Shown here: positions 49,975 to 58,885 of the stretch, piece by piece
Numbering within the stretch: the first letter of the stretch is position 1
Layout of the letters: every line of letters begins with the position of its first letter
Made by a program: the position numbers and the translations under genes
Source of the DNA: Arenimonas maotaiensis
GTDB lineage: Bacteria; Pseudomonadota; Gammaproteobacteria; Xanthomonadales; Xanthomonadaceae
Assembly (NCBI RefSeq): GCF_014638745.1
Contig: NZ_BMFO01000002.1
Location: forward strand, 248,001 to 312,000
Reading direction: 5' to 3'
DNA: 64,000 nt
Notes under the pieces: model-generated
Database searches by the model: none
What the model was told of the DNA's origin: nothing
What the model saw: the letters and a program-made list of their open reading frames with translations, nothing else

Positions 49975-50706
49975 TCACCAGTCGCCGAAGCGCGACTGCA
50001 ACGCCGCCACCAAGGCGATGCCCGCGGTTTCGGTGCGCAGGATGCGCGGACCCAAACCCAATCCGTCGAAGCCGGCGGTGCGCAGCAGATGGATGTCGCG
50101 TTCGCTGAAACCGCCTTCCGGCCCGATCGCCAGGCTCAGCTCCCGTTCCATGTCGAGCGACAGGTCGGCGATGCGCCGTTCGGCTCCGGGTTGCAGGTAG
50201 AACGCCTGGCGCGGACCGGCGGCCGGCGCCAGGCGGTGGATGGCGACCGGTTCGTTGACGACCGGCACGCGCGCGCGGCCGCTCTGCTCGCAGGCCGAAC
50301 GCACCACGCCCTGCCAGTGCGCCAGCTTCTTGTCCGAGCGTTCGCCGTCCAGCTTCACCTCGGTGCGGTCGGACACGATCGGCGTGAACGCCGACACCCC
50401 CAGCTCGGTGGCCTTCTGCAGGATCAGGTCCATCTTCTCGCCGCGCGCGATGCTCTGGTACAGGTGGATGCGCAACGGCGATTCGGTCGTCACCGGCAGC
50501 CGCGTGGCCACGCGTACGCGTGCGCCGCGTTTCTCCAGCGTCAGGATCTCGGTCGGGTAGTCGAAGCCGTCGCCGTTGAACAGGTGGAACACCTCGCCGG
50601 CCTGCAGGCGCAGCACCCGCACCACGTGGTTGGTGATGGTCTCGGGCAGCGCCAGTTCCTGTTCCGGCTGCAGCGGCAGATCGATGAAGCTGCGGATGGT
50701 CCTCAT
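49975..50706 (-). CDS. rsmE: 16S rRNA m3U1498 methyltransferase
   Basis: Methylates U1498 of 16S rRNA with S-adenosylmethionine. The 243-residue protein has a PUA-like N-terminal region (HVVRVLRLQAGE, FHLFNGDG) and the SPOUT knot signature at the C-terminus: LAIGPEGGFSERDI and LGPRILRTETAGIAL. The ATG at 50704-50706 overlaps the bioA stop (ATGA). Confidence 0.96.
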   Translation of the reverse strand: MRTIRSFIDLPLQPEQELALPETITNHVVRVLRLQAGEVFHLFNGDGFDYPTEILTLEKRGARVRVATRLPVTTESPLRIHLYQSIARGEKMDLILQKATELGVSAFTPIVSDRTEVKLDGERSDKKLAHWQGVVRSACEQSGRARVPVVNEPVAIHRLAPAAGPRQAFYLQPGAERRIADLSLDMERELSLAIGPEGGFSERDIHLLRTAGFDGLGLGPRILRTETAGIALVAALQSRFGDW

Positions 50707-52088
50707 GCGAATGCCTCCGTAAGCGCGGTGGTGGTGACGTCGGCCAGGTGCCGCAGTTCGTCTTCGCCGACGCAATACGGCGGCATCCAGTACAGCACGT
50801 CGCCGAGCGGCCGCAGCACCACGCCGCGGGCGATCGCGTGCCGGTAGGCGCGCAGACCCATGCCGCCGGCGATTTCGACCGCGGTGCCGTCGCCGCCGCT
50901 GGCGGCGCGGGTCTCGATGGCGAGGATCATGCCGGTCTGCCGGATGTCGGCCACCTGCGGATGTACCGCCAGGGGCGCGGCCAGTTCGGCCATGCGCGCG
51001 GCGGTGCGGCGGTTGCGCGCCAGCACGTCGTCCTCGTCGAAGATCGCCAGCGAGGCCAACGCCGCGGCGCAGGCCAGCGGGTTGCCGCTGTAGCTGTGCG
51101 AGTGCAGGAAGGCGCGCTCGCGCGAATCGTCCAGGAAGGCCTCGTACACGTGTTCGGTGGTCAGCACCGCCGACAGCGGCAGGAAGCCGCCGGTCAGGCC
51201 TTTCGACAGGCACAGGAAGTCCGGTACGATACCGGCCTGCTCGCAGGCGAACAGGGTGCCGGTGCGGCCGAAGCCGACCGCGATCTCGTCGGCGATCAGG
51301 TGCGCGCCGTGCGCGTCGCAGATGTCGCGTGCGCGCCGCAGGTAGGCCGGGTGGTGCATGCGCATGCCGCCGGCGCACTGCACCAGCGGCTCCAGGATCA
51401 GCGCGCTGATTTGGCCCGGATGCGCCTCGAAGAGGGCCTGCAGTTCGTCGGCGCGGCGCAGGGCGCAGGCCTCGGCCGATTCGCCCGGCTCGGCCGCGAA
51501 CGCGTCCGGCGAGGGCGCGAACAGCGGTTGCAGCAGCAACGGCGCGTAGGTCCGCCGGTACAGCGGGATGTCGGCCATCGACAGCGCGCCCAGGGTTTCG
51601 CCGTGGTAGCTGTTGGTGAGCGCGACGAAGCGCGTGCGCTGGTCATCGCCGCGGTTGCGGTGGCTGTGGAAGCTCATCTTCAGCGCCACCTCGATCGCCG
51701 CCGAGCCGTTGTCGGCATAGAACACGCGCGCCAGCGGCGGCCGGCCGGCCTGGCGCGGCGCCACGGCCAACAGGGATTCGGCCAGGCGCAGGCCGGGCTC
51801 GTGCGAAAAGCCGGCGAAGATCACGTGTTCGAGTTCGCGCGCCTGCGCGGCCACGGCCTCGGCGATGCGCGGCTCGGCGTGGCCGAACAGGTTGGTCCAC
51901 CAGCTGCTGACCGCGTCCAGGTAACGGGTGCCGTCCATGCCCTCCAGCCAGGCGCCGCGGCCGCGGCGGATCGGCACCAGGGGCAGGGTGTCGGGATGCT
52001 CGCGCATCTGGGTGCAGGGATGCCACAGGACGGCCAGGTCCCGGCGGAGCCATTCGGCGCTGTCGCGCGGCGGGGTATAGCGGGACAT
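50703..52088 (-). CDS. bioA: Adenosylmethionine-8-amino-7-oxononanoate aminotransferase
   Basis: Biotin-pathway PLP enzyme that makes 7,8-diaminononanoate. The 461-residue class III aminotransferase shows LWHPCTQMREHPDTLPLVPI near the start, FYADNGSAAIEVALKM, the PLP aspartate in LIADEIAVGFGRTGTLFACE and the PLP lysine in LCLSKGLTGGFLP. The HPCTQM motif is specific to BioA. It is paired with rsmE and divergent from nudE across 43 bp; other bio genes are not in the window. Confidence 0.96.
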   Translation of the reverse strand: MSRYTPPRDSAEWLRRDLAVLWHPCTQMREHPDTLPLVPIRRGRGAWLEGMDGTRYLDAVSSWWTNLFGHAEPRIAEAVAAQARELEHVIFAGFSHEPGLRLAESLLAVAPRQAGRPPLARVFYADNGSAAIEVALKMSFHSHRNRGDDQRTRFVALTNSYHGETLGALSMADIPLYRRTYAPLLLQPLFAPSPDAFAAEPGESAEACALRRADELQALFEAHPGQISALILEPLVQCAGGMRMHHPAYLRRARDICDAHGAHLIADEIAVGFGRTGTLFACEQAGIVPDFLCLSKGLTGGFLPLSAVLTTEHVYEAFLDDSRERAFLHSHSYSGNPLACAAALASLAIFDEDDVLARNRRTAARMAELAAPLAVHPQVADIRQTGMILAIETRAASGGDGTAVEIAGGMGLRAYRHAIARGVVLRPLGDVLYWMPPYCVGEDELRHLADVTTTALTEAFA

Positions 52089-52131
52089 ATCTCGTCTTCC
52101 TATCTAGTCAGTCCGGCGGAAACGCGCGACA

Positions 52132-52683
52132 ATGAAAACCATGACTTCCCTGCCTATTATCCATTCCCGGCAAGTGATTGAAAACAGCCACGGCACGCGG
52201 GAAGTGCTCGATCTGGAATTCTCCAACGGCGAACGCCGGCGCTACGAGCGCTCGGTGCAGCAGGGCCACGGCGCAGTGATGATCGCCGCCATGCCCGACA
52301 AGGATACCGTGCTGTTGATCCGGGAGTACGCCGCCGGCACCCACCGCTACGAGCTGTGCCTGCCCAAGGGCCGCATCGACCTCGGCGAGAGCGTGCTCGA
52401 AGCCGCCAACCGGGAGCTGAAGGAGGAAGCCGGCTTCGGTGCCCGCTCGCTGCGCGTGCTGCGCTCGATCACCCTGGCGCCGACCTACATGAGCCACGCC
52501 ATCGATCTGGTGCTGGCCGAAGACCTGTATCCCGAACGCCTGCCCGGCGACGAGCCGGAGGAAATGGAAGTGGTGCCTTGGCGGCTCGACCGACTGCACG
52601 AGCTGGTGCTGCGCGAAGACTGCTCGGAAGGCCGTAGCTTGGCCGCCCTGCTGGTGCTGAAAGAGCTGATGGCGGCGGAATGA
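52132..52683 (+). CDS. nudE: ADP-sugar/NADH pyrophosphatase NudE
   Basis: A 183-residue Nudix hydrolase that splits ADP-ribose, NADH and similar compounds. The Nudix box GRIDLGESVLEAANRELKEE follows the usual GX5EX7REUXEE spacing, within a NudE context (YELCLPKGRI, APTYMSHAIDLVLAEDLYP). A second ATG nine bases downstream could also be the start. Its TGA overlaps the cysQ ATG. Confidence 0.94.
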   Translation: MKTMTSLPIIHSRQVIENSHGTREVLDLEFSNGERRRYERSVQQGHGAVMIAAMPDKDTVLLIREYAAGTHRYELCLPKGRIDLGESVLEAANRELKEEAGFGARSLRVLRSITLAPTYMSHAIDLVLAEDLYPERLPGDEPEEMEVVPWRLDRLHELVLREDCSEGRSLAALLVLKELMAAE

Positions 52684-53459
52684 AGGGCTGGTTCGAACCC
52701 TTGGCCGACATCGCCCGTCGCGCCGGCGAGGAAATCATGGCGGTGTACGCGCAGGATTTCGAGGTCATGGCCAAGGACGACGCCTCGCCGCTGACCCAGG
52801 CCGACCTGGCCGCGCACCGCTGCATCGTGTCGCGCCTGCCGGCACTCGACGGCGGCCTACCGATCCTGTCGGAGGAATCGGCCGCCATCGACTGGCCGGC
52901 GCGCCAGGCCTGGTCGCGCTACTGGCTGGTCGATCCGCTCGACGGCACCCGCGAGTTCGTCAAGAAGAACGGCGAGTTCACCGTCAACATCGCCCTGATC
53001 GACCAAGGCCGGCCGGTGCTGGGCGTGGTGTATGCGCCGGCGCTGGACTGGCTGCTGGTCGGCGGGCACGGCCTCGGCACGCTCTGGCGACAGGGCGACG
53101 CCCGTGGCGAGGCCCGCGTGGCCTCAGCGCCCGAGACCCTGCGGGTGGCGGCCAGCCGTTCGCACCGCGATCCGACGACGCAAGCCTATCTCGACCGCAT
53201 CGGCGCGGTCGACACCGTCGGCCTGGGGTCCTCGCTCAAGTTCTGCAAGATCGCCACCGGCGAAATCGACCTGTACCCGCGCTTCGGTCCGACCTCGGAA
53301 TGGGACACCGGCGCCGCGCAGGCGGTGCTGGAAGGCGCCGGCGGCGGCGTATTCACTTTGGACGGCCATCCGCTGCGCTACAACAGCAAGGAATCGCTGC
53401 TCAATCCGCACTTCATCGCGGTCGGCGACCGCGGCATCGCCTGGCGGGACTGGCTGTGA
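52680..53459 (+). CDS. cysQ: 3'(2'),5'-bisphosphate nucleotidase
   Basis: A 259-residue phosphatase that removes 3'-phosphoadenosine 5'-phosphate made during sulfate assimilation. The inositol-phosphatase-type metal motifs are DPLDGTREFVKKNGEFT and WDTGAAQAVLEGAGG, and the first metal Glu lies in LSEESAAIDW. The gene overlaps nudE at its start (ATGA) and mazG at its end (GTGA). Confidence 0.95.
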   Translation: MKGWFEPLADIARRAGEEIMAVYAQDFEVMAKDDASPLTQADLAAHRCIVSRLPALDGGLPILSEESAAIDWPARQAWSRYWLVDPLDGTREFVKKNGEFTVNIALIDQGRPVLGVVYAPALDWLLVGGHGLGTLWRQGDARGEARVASAPETLRVAASRSHRDPTTQAYLDRIGAVDTVGLGSSLKFCKIATGEIDLYPRFGPTSEWDTGAAQAVLEGAGGGVFTLDGHPLRYNSKESLLNPHFIAVGDRGIAWRDWL

Positions 53460-54259
53460 GCGTCGAGCTGCAGCGGCTGTTGGGCATCATGCGCGCCTTG
53501 CGCGACCCCGACACCGGTTGTCCGTGGGACTTGGAACAGGATTTCCGATCGCTGGCGCCGTATGCCATCGAGGAAGCGTATGAGGTCGCCGACGCCGCCG
53601 AGCGCGGCGATTTCGCGGATCTGAAGGACGAGCTCGGCGACCTGCTGCTGCAGGTGGTGTTCCATGCCCAATTGGCGCAGGAACGCGGTCTGTTCGCGTT
53701 CGATGACGTCGCCGCCGCCATCAACGACAAGATGGTGCGCCGGCATCCGCATGTCTTCGGTGATGCCCAAGTCGCCGACGCCGACGCGCAGACCACGGCC
53801 TGGGAAGAGCACAAGCGCCGGGAGCGCGAGGCCGCCGGCGACGACGCCAGCGCCTTGGCCGGCATCGCCCGCGGGTTGCCGGAATGGCAACGCGCCACCA
53901 AGCTGCAGAAGCGCGCGGCCGGCGCCGGTTTCGACTGGCCTGACGTGGAGGGCGTATTCGCCAAGCTGCAGGAGGAGATCGGCGAGGTCCGCACCGAATT
54001 CGCCAAAGGCCGCGGACACGACGCATTGGAAGACGAAATCGGCGATATCCTGTTCGTCTGCGTGAACCTGGCGCGGCATGCGAAAGTCGATTTCGGCGCC
54101 GCGCTGCGCCGGGCCAACGCCAAGTTCGAGCGCCGATTCCGCGCCATGGAGCGCCTGGCCGCCGATGGCGGGCAAACGCTGCCGCAACTGGGCCTGACCG
54201 CGCAGGAAGCGCTTTGGCAACTGGCGAAACACGAGGAGGCCGCCAATGACCCGCTTTGA
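53456..54259 (+). CDS. mazG: Nucleoside triphosphate pyrophosphohydrolase MazG
   Basis: A 267-residue protein with two MazG all-alpha domains that hydrolyse NTPs, including damaged ones, to NMP and pyrophosphate. Motifs: CPWDLEQDFRSLAPYAIEEA, ELGDLLLQVVFHAQLA in the first domain and QEEIGEVRTEFAKG, EDEIGDILFVCVNLARH in the second. The start is GTG at 53456, overlapping the cysQ stop as GTGA; no in-frame ATG gives the correct N-terminus. It overlaps the next gene by 14 bp. Confidence 0.95.
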   Translation: MSVELQRLLGIMRALRDPDTGCPWDLEQDFRSLAPYAIEEAYEVADAAERGDFADLKDELGDLLLQVVFHAQLAQERGLFAFDDVAAAINDKMVRRHPHVFGDAQVADADAQTTAWEEHKRREREAAGDDASALAGIARGLPEWQRATKLQKRAAGAGFDWPDVEGVFAKLQEEIGEVRTEFAKGRGHDALEDEIGDILFVCVNLARHAKVDFGAALRRANAKFERRFRAMERLAADGGQTLPQLGLTAQEALWQLAKHEEAANDPL

Positions 54260-54548
54260 TTCCCTTGCCGAGTTCTATCCGTTCTACCTCGGCGAACACC
54301 GCAACCGCACCTGCCGCCGCCTGCATTTCATCGGCAGCTCGCTGACCTTGGGCTGCTTGGCGGCCCTGTTGCTGACCGGCCAATGGTTCTGGTTGCCGGC
54401 CGCGTTCGTCTGCGGCTACGGTTTTGCCTGGATCGGTCATTTCGCGTTCGAGAAGAACCGGCCGGCCACTTTCAAGCATCCGCTGTATTCGTTCGTGTCC
54501 GACTGGATCATGTACAAGGACATCCTGACCGGGAAAATCCCGTTCTGA
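54246..54548 (+). CDS. Mpo1-like (DUF962) membrane protein
   Basis: A 100-residue inner-membrane protein. HRNRTCRRLHFIGSSLTLG and WIGHFAFEKNRPATFKHPLYSF are typical of the Mpo1/DUF962 family, whose yeast member is an iron-dependent 2-hydroxy fatty-acid dioxygenase. The family histidines are present. Two hydrophobic segments lie at about residues 28-66. It starts inside the end of mazG (14-bp overlap). Substrate in bacteria not known. Confidence 0.88.
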   Translation: MTRFDSLAEFYPFYLGEHRNRTCRRLHFIGSSLTLGCLAALLLTGQWFWLPAAFVCGYGFAWIGHFAFEKNRPATFKHPLYSFVSDWIMYKDILTGKIPF

Positions 54549-54621
54549 GCCCGGTTCACGCGGCGCTCACCCGGCACGGGGCATTCTTCTTCACAAAGCT
54601 GAAGACAGCCGTGGAGGCAAC

Positions 54622-55335
54622 ATGAAGCGCGATACCCAATCCGGTCTGATCCTGTTGGTCGAAGACAACCGCAGCCTGTCGGAAGTCGTCGGCGAGTATT
54701 TCGAGAACAAGGGCTACGGCGTCGACTACGCCGGCGACGGCGTCGACGGTTACCGTCTGGCCACCGCCAACAGCTACGACGTCATCGTGCTCGACCTGAA
54801 CCTGCCGCGCATGGACGGCCTGCAGGTCTGCCGCAAGCTGCGCGAGGAAGCCAAAATCGCCACACCGGTGCTGATGCTGACCGCGCGCGACGCCGTGTCC
54901 GACAAGGTGTTGGGCTTGGAAGCGGGCGCCGACGACTATCTGATCAAGCCGTTCGCCATCCAGGAGCTGGAGGCACGCATCCGCGCCCTGATCCGCCGCG
55001 AGCGCCGTCAGGTGAGCACCGAGGTCTACCAGGTCGCCGATCTGGTGCTGGACACCGGCAGCCTGCGCGCGACCCGCGCCGGCAAGGACCTGGCACTGTC
55101 GCCGATCGCCCTGCGTCTGCTCGGCATCCTGATGCGCGAGTCGCCGCGGGTGGTGTCGCGGCGCGACATCGAGCGCGAGATCTGGGGCGATGAGCTGCCG
55201 GAATCCGACACCCTGCGCAGCCACCTGTATAACCTGCGCAAGGTCATCGACCGCGGCTTCGACAAGCAGCTGCTGCACACCGTGCAGACCGCCGGCTACC
55301 GCATCGTCGACCTGGACGAACAGCCCAAGGCATGA
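54622..55335 (+). CDS. OmpR-family response regulator
   Basis: A 237-residue DNA-binding response regulator. The receiver has ILLVEDNRSL, phosphorylated D58 (IVLDLNLPRMDG) and DDYLIKPFAI; the C-terminal winged helix is of the OmpR/PhoB type (ALRLLGILMRESPRVVSR, SHLYNLRKVIDRGF). GGAGG precedes the ATG. It overlaps the kinase gene by ATGA. The likely targets are its own operon and the MacAB-like pump downstream, by position. Confidence 0.95.
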   Translation: MKRDTQSGLILLVEDNRSLSEVVGEYFENKGYGVDYAGDGVDGYRLATANSYDVIVLDLNLPRMDGLQVCRKLREEAKIATPVLMLTARDAVSDKVLGLEAGADDYLIKPFAIQELEARIRALIRRERRQVSTEVYQVADLVLDTGSLRATRAGKDLALSPIALRLLGILMRESPRVVSRRDIEREIWGDELPESDTLRSHLYNLRKVIDRGFDKQLLHTVQTAGYRIVDLDEQPKA

Positions 55336-56636
55336 ACGGCAGGAACGGCCTCAGGAAGAAATTCTGGACGGCTTTCGTGCTGCAGACCGCCGCGATCTGC
55401 TTCGCGGCGGTCATCGGCGTGTACGGCGCCTCGGTGGTGATCAAGGACGTGCTGATCAAGCAGGCGCTGCAGGACGAGGCCCGGCATTTCTGGAGCCTGT
55501 ACCGGAACAACCCGTCGGTGCAGGTGCCGGACACCTTCAACATGAAGGCCTATCTGCTCGACATGCGCGACGCGCCGGCGCTGCCGCCCAAGTACCGCGA
55601 CCTCGGCAACGGCTACCACAGCCTGGACAAGCGCCGCGGCGGCGAGCTGATCTGGGTCGAGACCCGCGGCCGGCAGAAGCTGGTGCTGGTGTTCAAGCAG
55701 GAGCAGGTCGACGCGTTGGCGTTCTGGTTCGGCGTGGTGCCGTTGGCGCTGCTGCTGGTGGTGGTGTACGTGATGGTGCTGCTCAGCTACCGCACCTCCA
55801 AGCGCCTGGTGTCACCGGTGATCTGGCTGGCCAACGAGGTCCGCGGCTGGGACCCGAAGCAGCCGGACGTCTCCGCGCTGGCGCCGCAGAAGCTGCCGGC
55901 CGACATGGACGGCGAAGCCATGGTGCTGTCGGCCGCGCTGCGCGACCTGGGCCGGCGCATCGGCCAGTTCGTCGAGCGCGAACGCAACTTCACCTCGAAC
56001 GCCTCGCACGAGCTGCGCACGCCGCTGACCGTCATCCGCGTCGCGACCGACATGGTCGCCGCCGAGTCCTGCCTGTCGCCGACGGCGCAGCGGTCGGTGG
56101 CGCGCATCCAGAAGGCCAGCCGGGAGATGGAGTCGCTGATCGAAGGCTTCCTGCTGCTGGCGCGCGAGGACGACCTCGGCCACGCCGAGCATCCGTACTG
56201 GATTTCGGAAGCGGCCGGCGACGAGGTGGAGAAGGCGCAGATGCTGCTGCGCGGCAAGCCGGTCACGCTGTCGGTGCGGGTCGAGGATGACTTCCAGATC
56301 GACGTTCCGTACTACGTGTGCTCCATCGTCATCGGCAACCTGATCCGCAACGCCTGCCACTACACCGACCAGGGCAGCATCGACGTGGTGGTCGGGCAGG
56401 GCCGCGTGCAGGTGCGCGACACCGGCATCGGCATGGACGCCGCGCAGCTGGCGCGCGTGTTCGACCTGTTCTACCGCGGCGACAACGGCAACACCGCCGG
56501 CAAGGGCATCGGCATGGCCCTGGTCAAGCGCTTCTGCGAGCGTTTCGGCTGGCGTATCGAGCTGGCCAGCACGCCCGGCGAAGGCACCATTGCGACCCTT
56601 TCCATTCCCGCGGCATCTTATTCCGAATCGCACTGA
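55332..56636 (+). CDS. Membrane sensor histidine kinase
   Basis: A 434-residue kinase. Two membrane helices (about residues 12-36 and 131-155) enclose a periplasmic sensor region of about 95 residues with WSLYRNNPSV and LIWVETRGRQKLVLVF. The cytoplasmic part has H226 in NASHELRTPLTV, the N-box LIRNACHYTDQ, the G1 box VRDTGIGM and the G2 box TAGKGIGMALVKRF. It is coupled to the response regulator (ATGA) and ends 15 bp before the adaptor gene, so one operon is likely. Confidence 0.94.
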   Translation: MNGRNGLRKKFWTAFVLQTAAICFAAVIGVYGASVVIKDVLIKQALQDEARHFWSLYRNNPSVQVPDTFNMKAYLLDMRDAPALPPKYRDLGNGYHSLDKRRGGELIWVETRGRQKLVLVFKQEQVDALAFWFGVVPLALLLVVVYVMVLLSYRTSKRLVSPVIWLANEVRGWDPKQPDVSALAPQKLPADMDGEAMVLSAALRDLGRRIGQFVERERNFTSNASHELRTPLTVIRVATDMVAAESCLSPTAQRSVARIQKASREMESLIEGFLLLAREDDLGHAEHPYWISEAAGDEVEKAQMLLRGKPVTLSVRVEDDFQIDVPYYVCSIVIGNLIRNACHYTDQGSIDVVVGQGRVQVRDTGIGMDAAQLARVFDLFYRGDNGNTAGKGIGMALVKRFCERFGWRIELASTPGEGTIATLSIPAASYSESH

Positions 56637-56651
56637 AACCGGCAGTTTTCC

Positions 56652-58190
56652 ATGACCCCTAAAAAATCCCGTCTGTCCGCAGGCAAGCTCGTCCTCGCCG
56701 TCCTTGTCCTCGCCGTCCTCTGGTTCGGGTACCGCCAGTTCGCCGGCAAGGGCGACGCCGGCGCCGGCCAGTACCGCAGCGAAGCCGCCGCCATCGGCGA
56801 CCTGTCGTCCAGCATCTCGGCCACCGGCACGCTCGGCGCCACCGCCACGGTCGAGGTCGGCACCCAGGTGTCCGGCACCCTGCAGACGGTCGAGGTCGAC
56901 TTCAACGACACGGTTGAGCCCGGCCAGATCATCGCCCGCATCGATCCGTCCACGTTCCAGGCCCGGGTCAACCAGGCCGAGGCGGCGCTGGCCAGCGCCC
57001 AGGCCGGCTTGGCCGAGGCGCGGGCCAATGCGCTGAACACCGAGCGCGAATACCAGCGCAAGCGCGAACTGGCCGAAAAGCAGCTGGTGTCGGTCACCGA
57101 GCGTGATCTGGCGCTGGCGCAGCGCGACCAGGCCAAGGCGCGGGTGCAGGCCGCGCAGGCGCAGATCCAGCAACAGCAGGCCAACCTCAACAGCGCGCGC
57201 CTGGACCTGGCCAAGACCATCATCCGCTCGCCGGTGAAAGGCACCGTGCTGGCGCGTGCGGTGGAGCCCGGCCAGACCGTGGCGGCCAGCCTGCAGACGC
57301 CGGTGCTGTTCCGCATCGCCGGCGACCTGAGCGAAATGGAAATCGTGCTGGCCATCGACGAGTCCGACATCGGCCAGGTCAAGGTCGGCCAGCCGGCCAC
57401 CTTCACCGTCGACGCCTTCCCCGACCGCCAGTTCCGCGGCGCGGTGAAACAGATCCGCTTGGCGGCCAACAACGTCAACAACGTCATCACCTATCCGGTG
57501 GTGATCGAAGTCGGCAACAGCGACCAAGTGCTGCTGCCGGGCATGACCGCGACCGCGCAGATCATCACCAGCCGCAAGACCGGCGTGCTGACCATCCCGA
57601 ATGCGGCCTTGCGTTTCCGCCCGGCCAGCGCGGCGGCGGCCGGCAACGGTCCGTCCTTCGGCGGCCCGACGCAAAGCACCATGCCCTCGCCGGAAGAACG
57701 CGCCAAGCGCATGCAGGCGCAGCTGCAGTCGATGCGCGATTTCCTGGTGCAGATCAAGGCCTCGCCGGCCGCCAGCGCCCGCTTCGAACAATCTGCCGAG
57801 GCCTATACCCGGCAGGTGGCGCAGATGATGCAGCGCTTCGCCCAAGGCGGCGCCGGCAACGGCGGCAGCCAGGGCGTTCCGGCCGGTGCGAGCGGCGGCC
57901 AACCGGGCGGCGCCGGCAACGGCACGCGCCGCTTCGCCGAGCGTTTCGCCAAGGCGTTCGAAGCGGTGCGCGCGGAGCTGACGCCGCAGCAGCAAGGCCA
58001 GTGGGACCAGCAGATCCAGGCCCTGTTCAACGCCAAGCGCGCCACCGTGTACGTGCTGGAAAAGGGCGAGCCGGCCGCGGTCGAAATCCGCTTGGGCGCC
58101 AGCGACGGCAGCCGTAGCGAAGTGATCGGCGGCCTCAGCGCCGGCCAGCAGGTCATCACCGGCAGCGCGCGCGCCGCAGGCACGCCATGA
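56652..58190 (+). CDS. MacA-like periplasmic adaptor with expanded C-terminal part
   Basis: A 512-residue membrane-fusion protein of a MacAB-type pump. One N-terminal anchor (about residues 12-28), a barrel-sandwich domain (GTQVSGTLQTVEVDFNDTV), a long alpha-hairpin (about 100-190) and beta-barrel VTVDAFPDRQ-like segments are visible. MacA proteins are usually about 370 residues; the extra length is an insert at about 335-460, rich in Ala, Gln, Gly, with a charged stretch MPSPEERAKRM and ELTPQQQGQWDQQIQALF. The insert is unlike other MacA proteins I know. Overlaps the ATPase gene by ATGA. Confidence 0.9.
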   Translation: MTPKKSRLSAGKLVLAVLVLAVLWFGYRQFAGKGDAGAGQYRSEAAAIGDLSSSISATGTLGATATVEVGTQVSGTLQTVEVDFNDTVEPGQIIARIDPSTFQARVNQAEAALASAQAGLAEARANALNTEREYQRKRELAEKQLVSVTERDLALAQRDQAKARVQAAQAQIQQQQANLNSARLDLAKTIIRSPVKGTVLARAVEPGQTVAASLQTPVLFRIAGDLSEMEIVLAIDESDIGQVKVGQPATFTVDAFPDRQFRGAVKQIRLAANNVNNVITYPVVIEVGNSDQVLLPGMTATAQIITSRKTGVLTIPNAALRFRPASAAAAGNGPSFGGPTQSTMPSPEERAKRMQAQLQSMRDFLVQIKASPAASARFEQSAEAYTRQVAQMMQRFAQGGAGNGGSQGVPAGASGGQPGGAGNGTRRFAERFAKAFEAVRAELTPQQQGQWDQQIQALFNAKRATVYVLEKGEPAAVEIRLGASDGSRSEVIGGLSAGQQVITGSARAAGTP

Positions 58191-58885
58191 CCGTGCCGGT
58201 CATCGACATCCGGGGCCTCGGCAAGGTCTACGCGGCCGGCACCGAGGCCGAGGTGGTGGCGCTGAAAGGCGTCGACCTGCGCGTGATGCCGGGCGAATTC
58301 ATCGCCATCATGGGCGCCTCGGGTTCGGGCAAGTCGACGCTGATGAACGTGCTCGGCTGCCTGGACGCCGACTACACCGGCGAATATTTCTGCGACGGCG
58401 TCGATGTGCGCCGCCTCGACAAGGAACAGCTGGCCAAGCTGCGCCTGGACAAGATCGGTTTCGTGTTCCAGAGCTTCAACCTGCTCAGCCGCATGGACGC
58501 GCTGCACAACGTGATGATGCCGCTCGGTTACGCCGGCATCGCGCCTGAAGCGCGCCGGCCGATGGCCGAGACGGCGCTGACCGCCGTCGGCCTCGGCGGA
58601 CGCATGGGACATCGCCCCGGCGAGCTGTCCGGCGGCCAGCAGCAGCGCATCGCCATCGCGCGCGCGTTGGTCAACCGGCCGCCGATGATCCTGGCCGACG
58701 AACCCACCGGCGCGCTCGACTCCAAGACCGGCGCCGAAATCCTGGCGCTGTTCGAGCAGCTCAAGCAGCAGGGCCACACCATCGTGCTGATCACCCACGA
58801 CGAGCACGTGGCCGCGCACGCCGACCGCGTCTGCCTGATGCGCGACGGCGTGCTCAGCGAATCGGAGCAGCGTCATGTGGCGTGA
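58187..58885 (+). CDS. MacB-like ABC transporter ATP-binding subunit
   Basis: A 232-residue ATPase. Walker A GASGSGKSTLMNVLGCLD, Q-loop FQSFNLLSRM, signature ELSGGQQQRIAIARAL, Walker B MILADEPTGALDSKTG and the H-loop ITHDEHVAAHADR are all present. This is the MacB/LolD subgroup (mechanotransmission type). In E. coli MacB the ATPase is fused to its permease; here they are separate genes overlapping by 11 bp. Confidence 0.95.
   Translation: MTVPVIDIRGLGKVYAAGTEAEVVALKGVDLRVMPGEFIAIMGASGSGKSTLMNVLGCLDADYTGEYFCDGVDVRRLDKEQLAKLRLDKIGFVFQSFNLLSRMDALHNVMMPLGYAGIAPEARRPMAETALTAVGLGGRMGHRPGELSGGQQQRIAIARALVNRPPMILADEPTGALDSKTGAEILALFEQLKQQGHTIVLITHDEHVAAHADRVCLMRDGVLSESEQRHVA

Noticed and set aside
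52689-52699. GGTTCGAACCC, which looks like a tRNA T-arm
   Set aside because: It encodes WFEP at the start of cysQ; no acceptor, D or anticodon stems are around it.
58187-58885. LolD-type lipoprotein-release ATPase as the identity of the ABC subunit
   Set aside because: The neighbouring adaptor and the single MacB-PCD permease fit a MacAB-like pump; no lolC or lolE is present.
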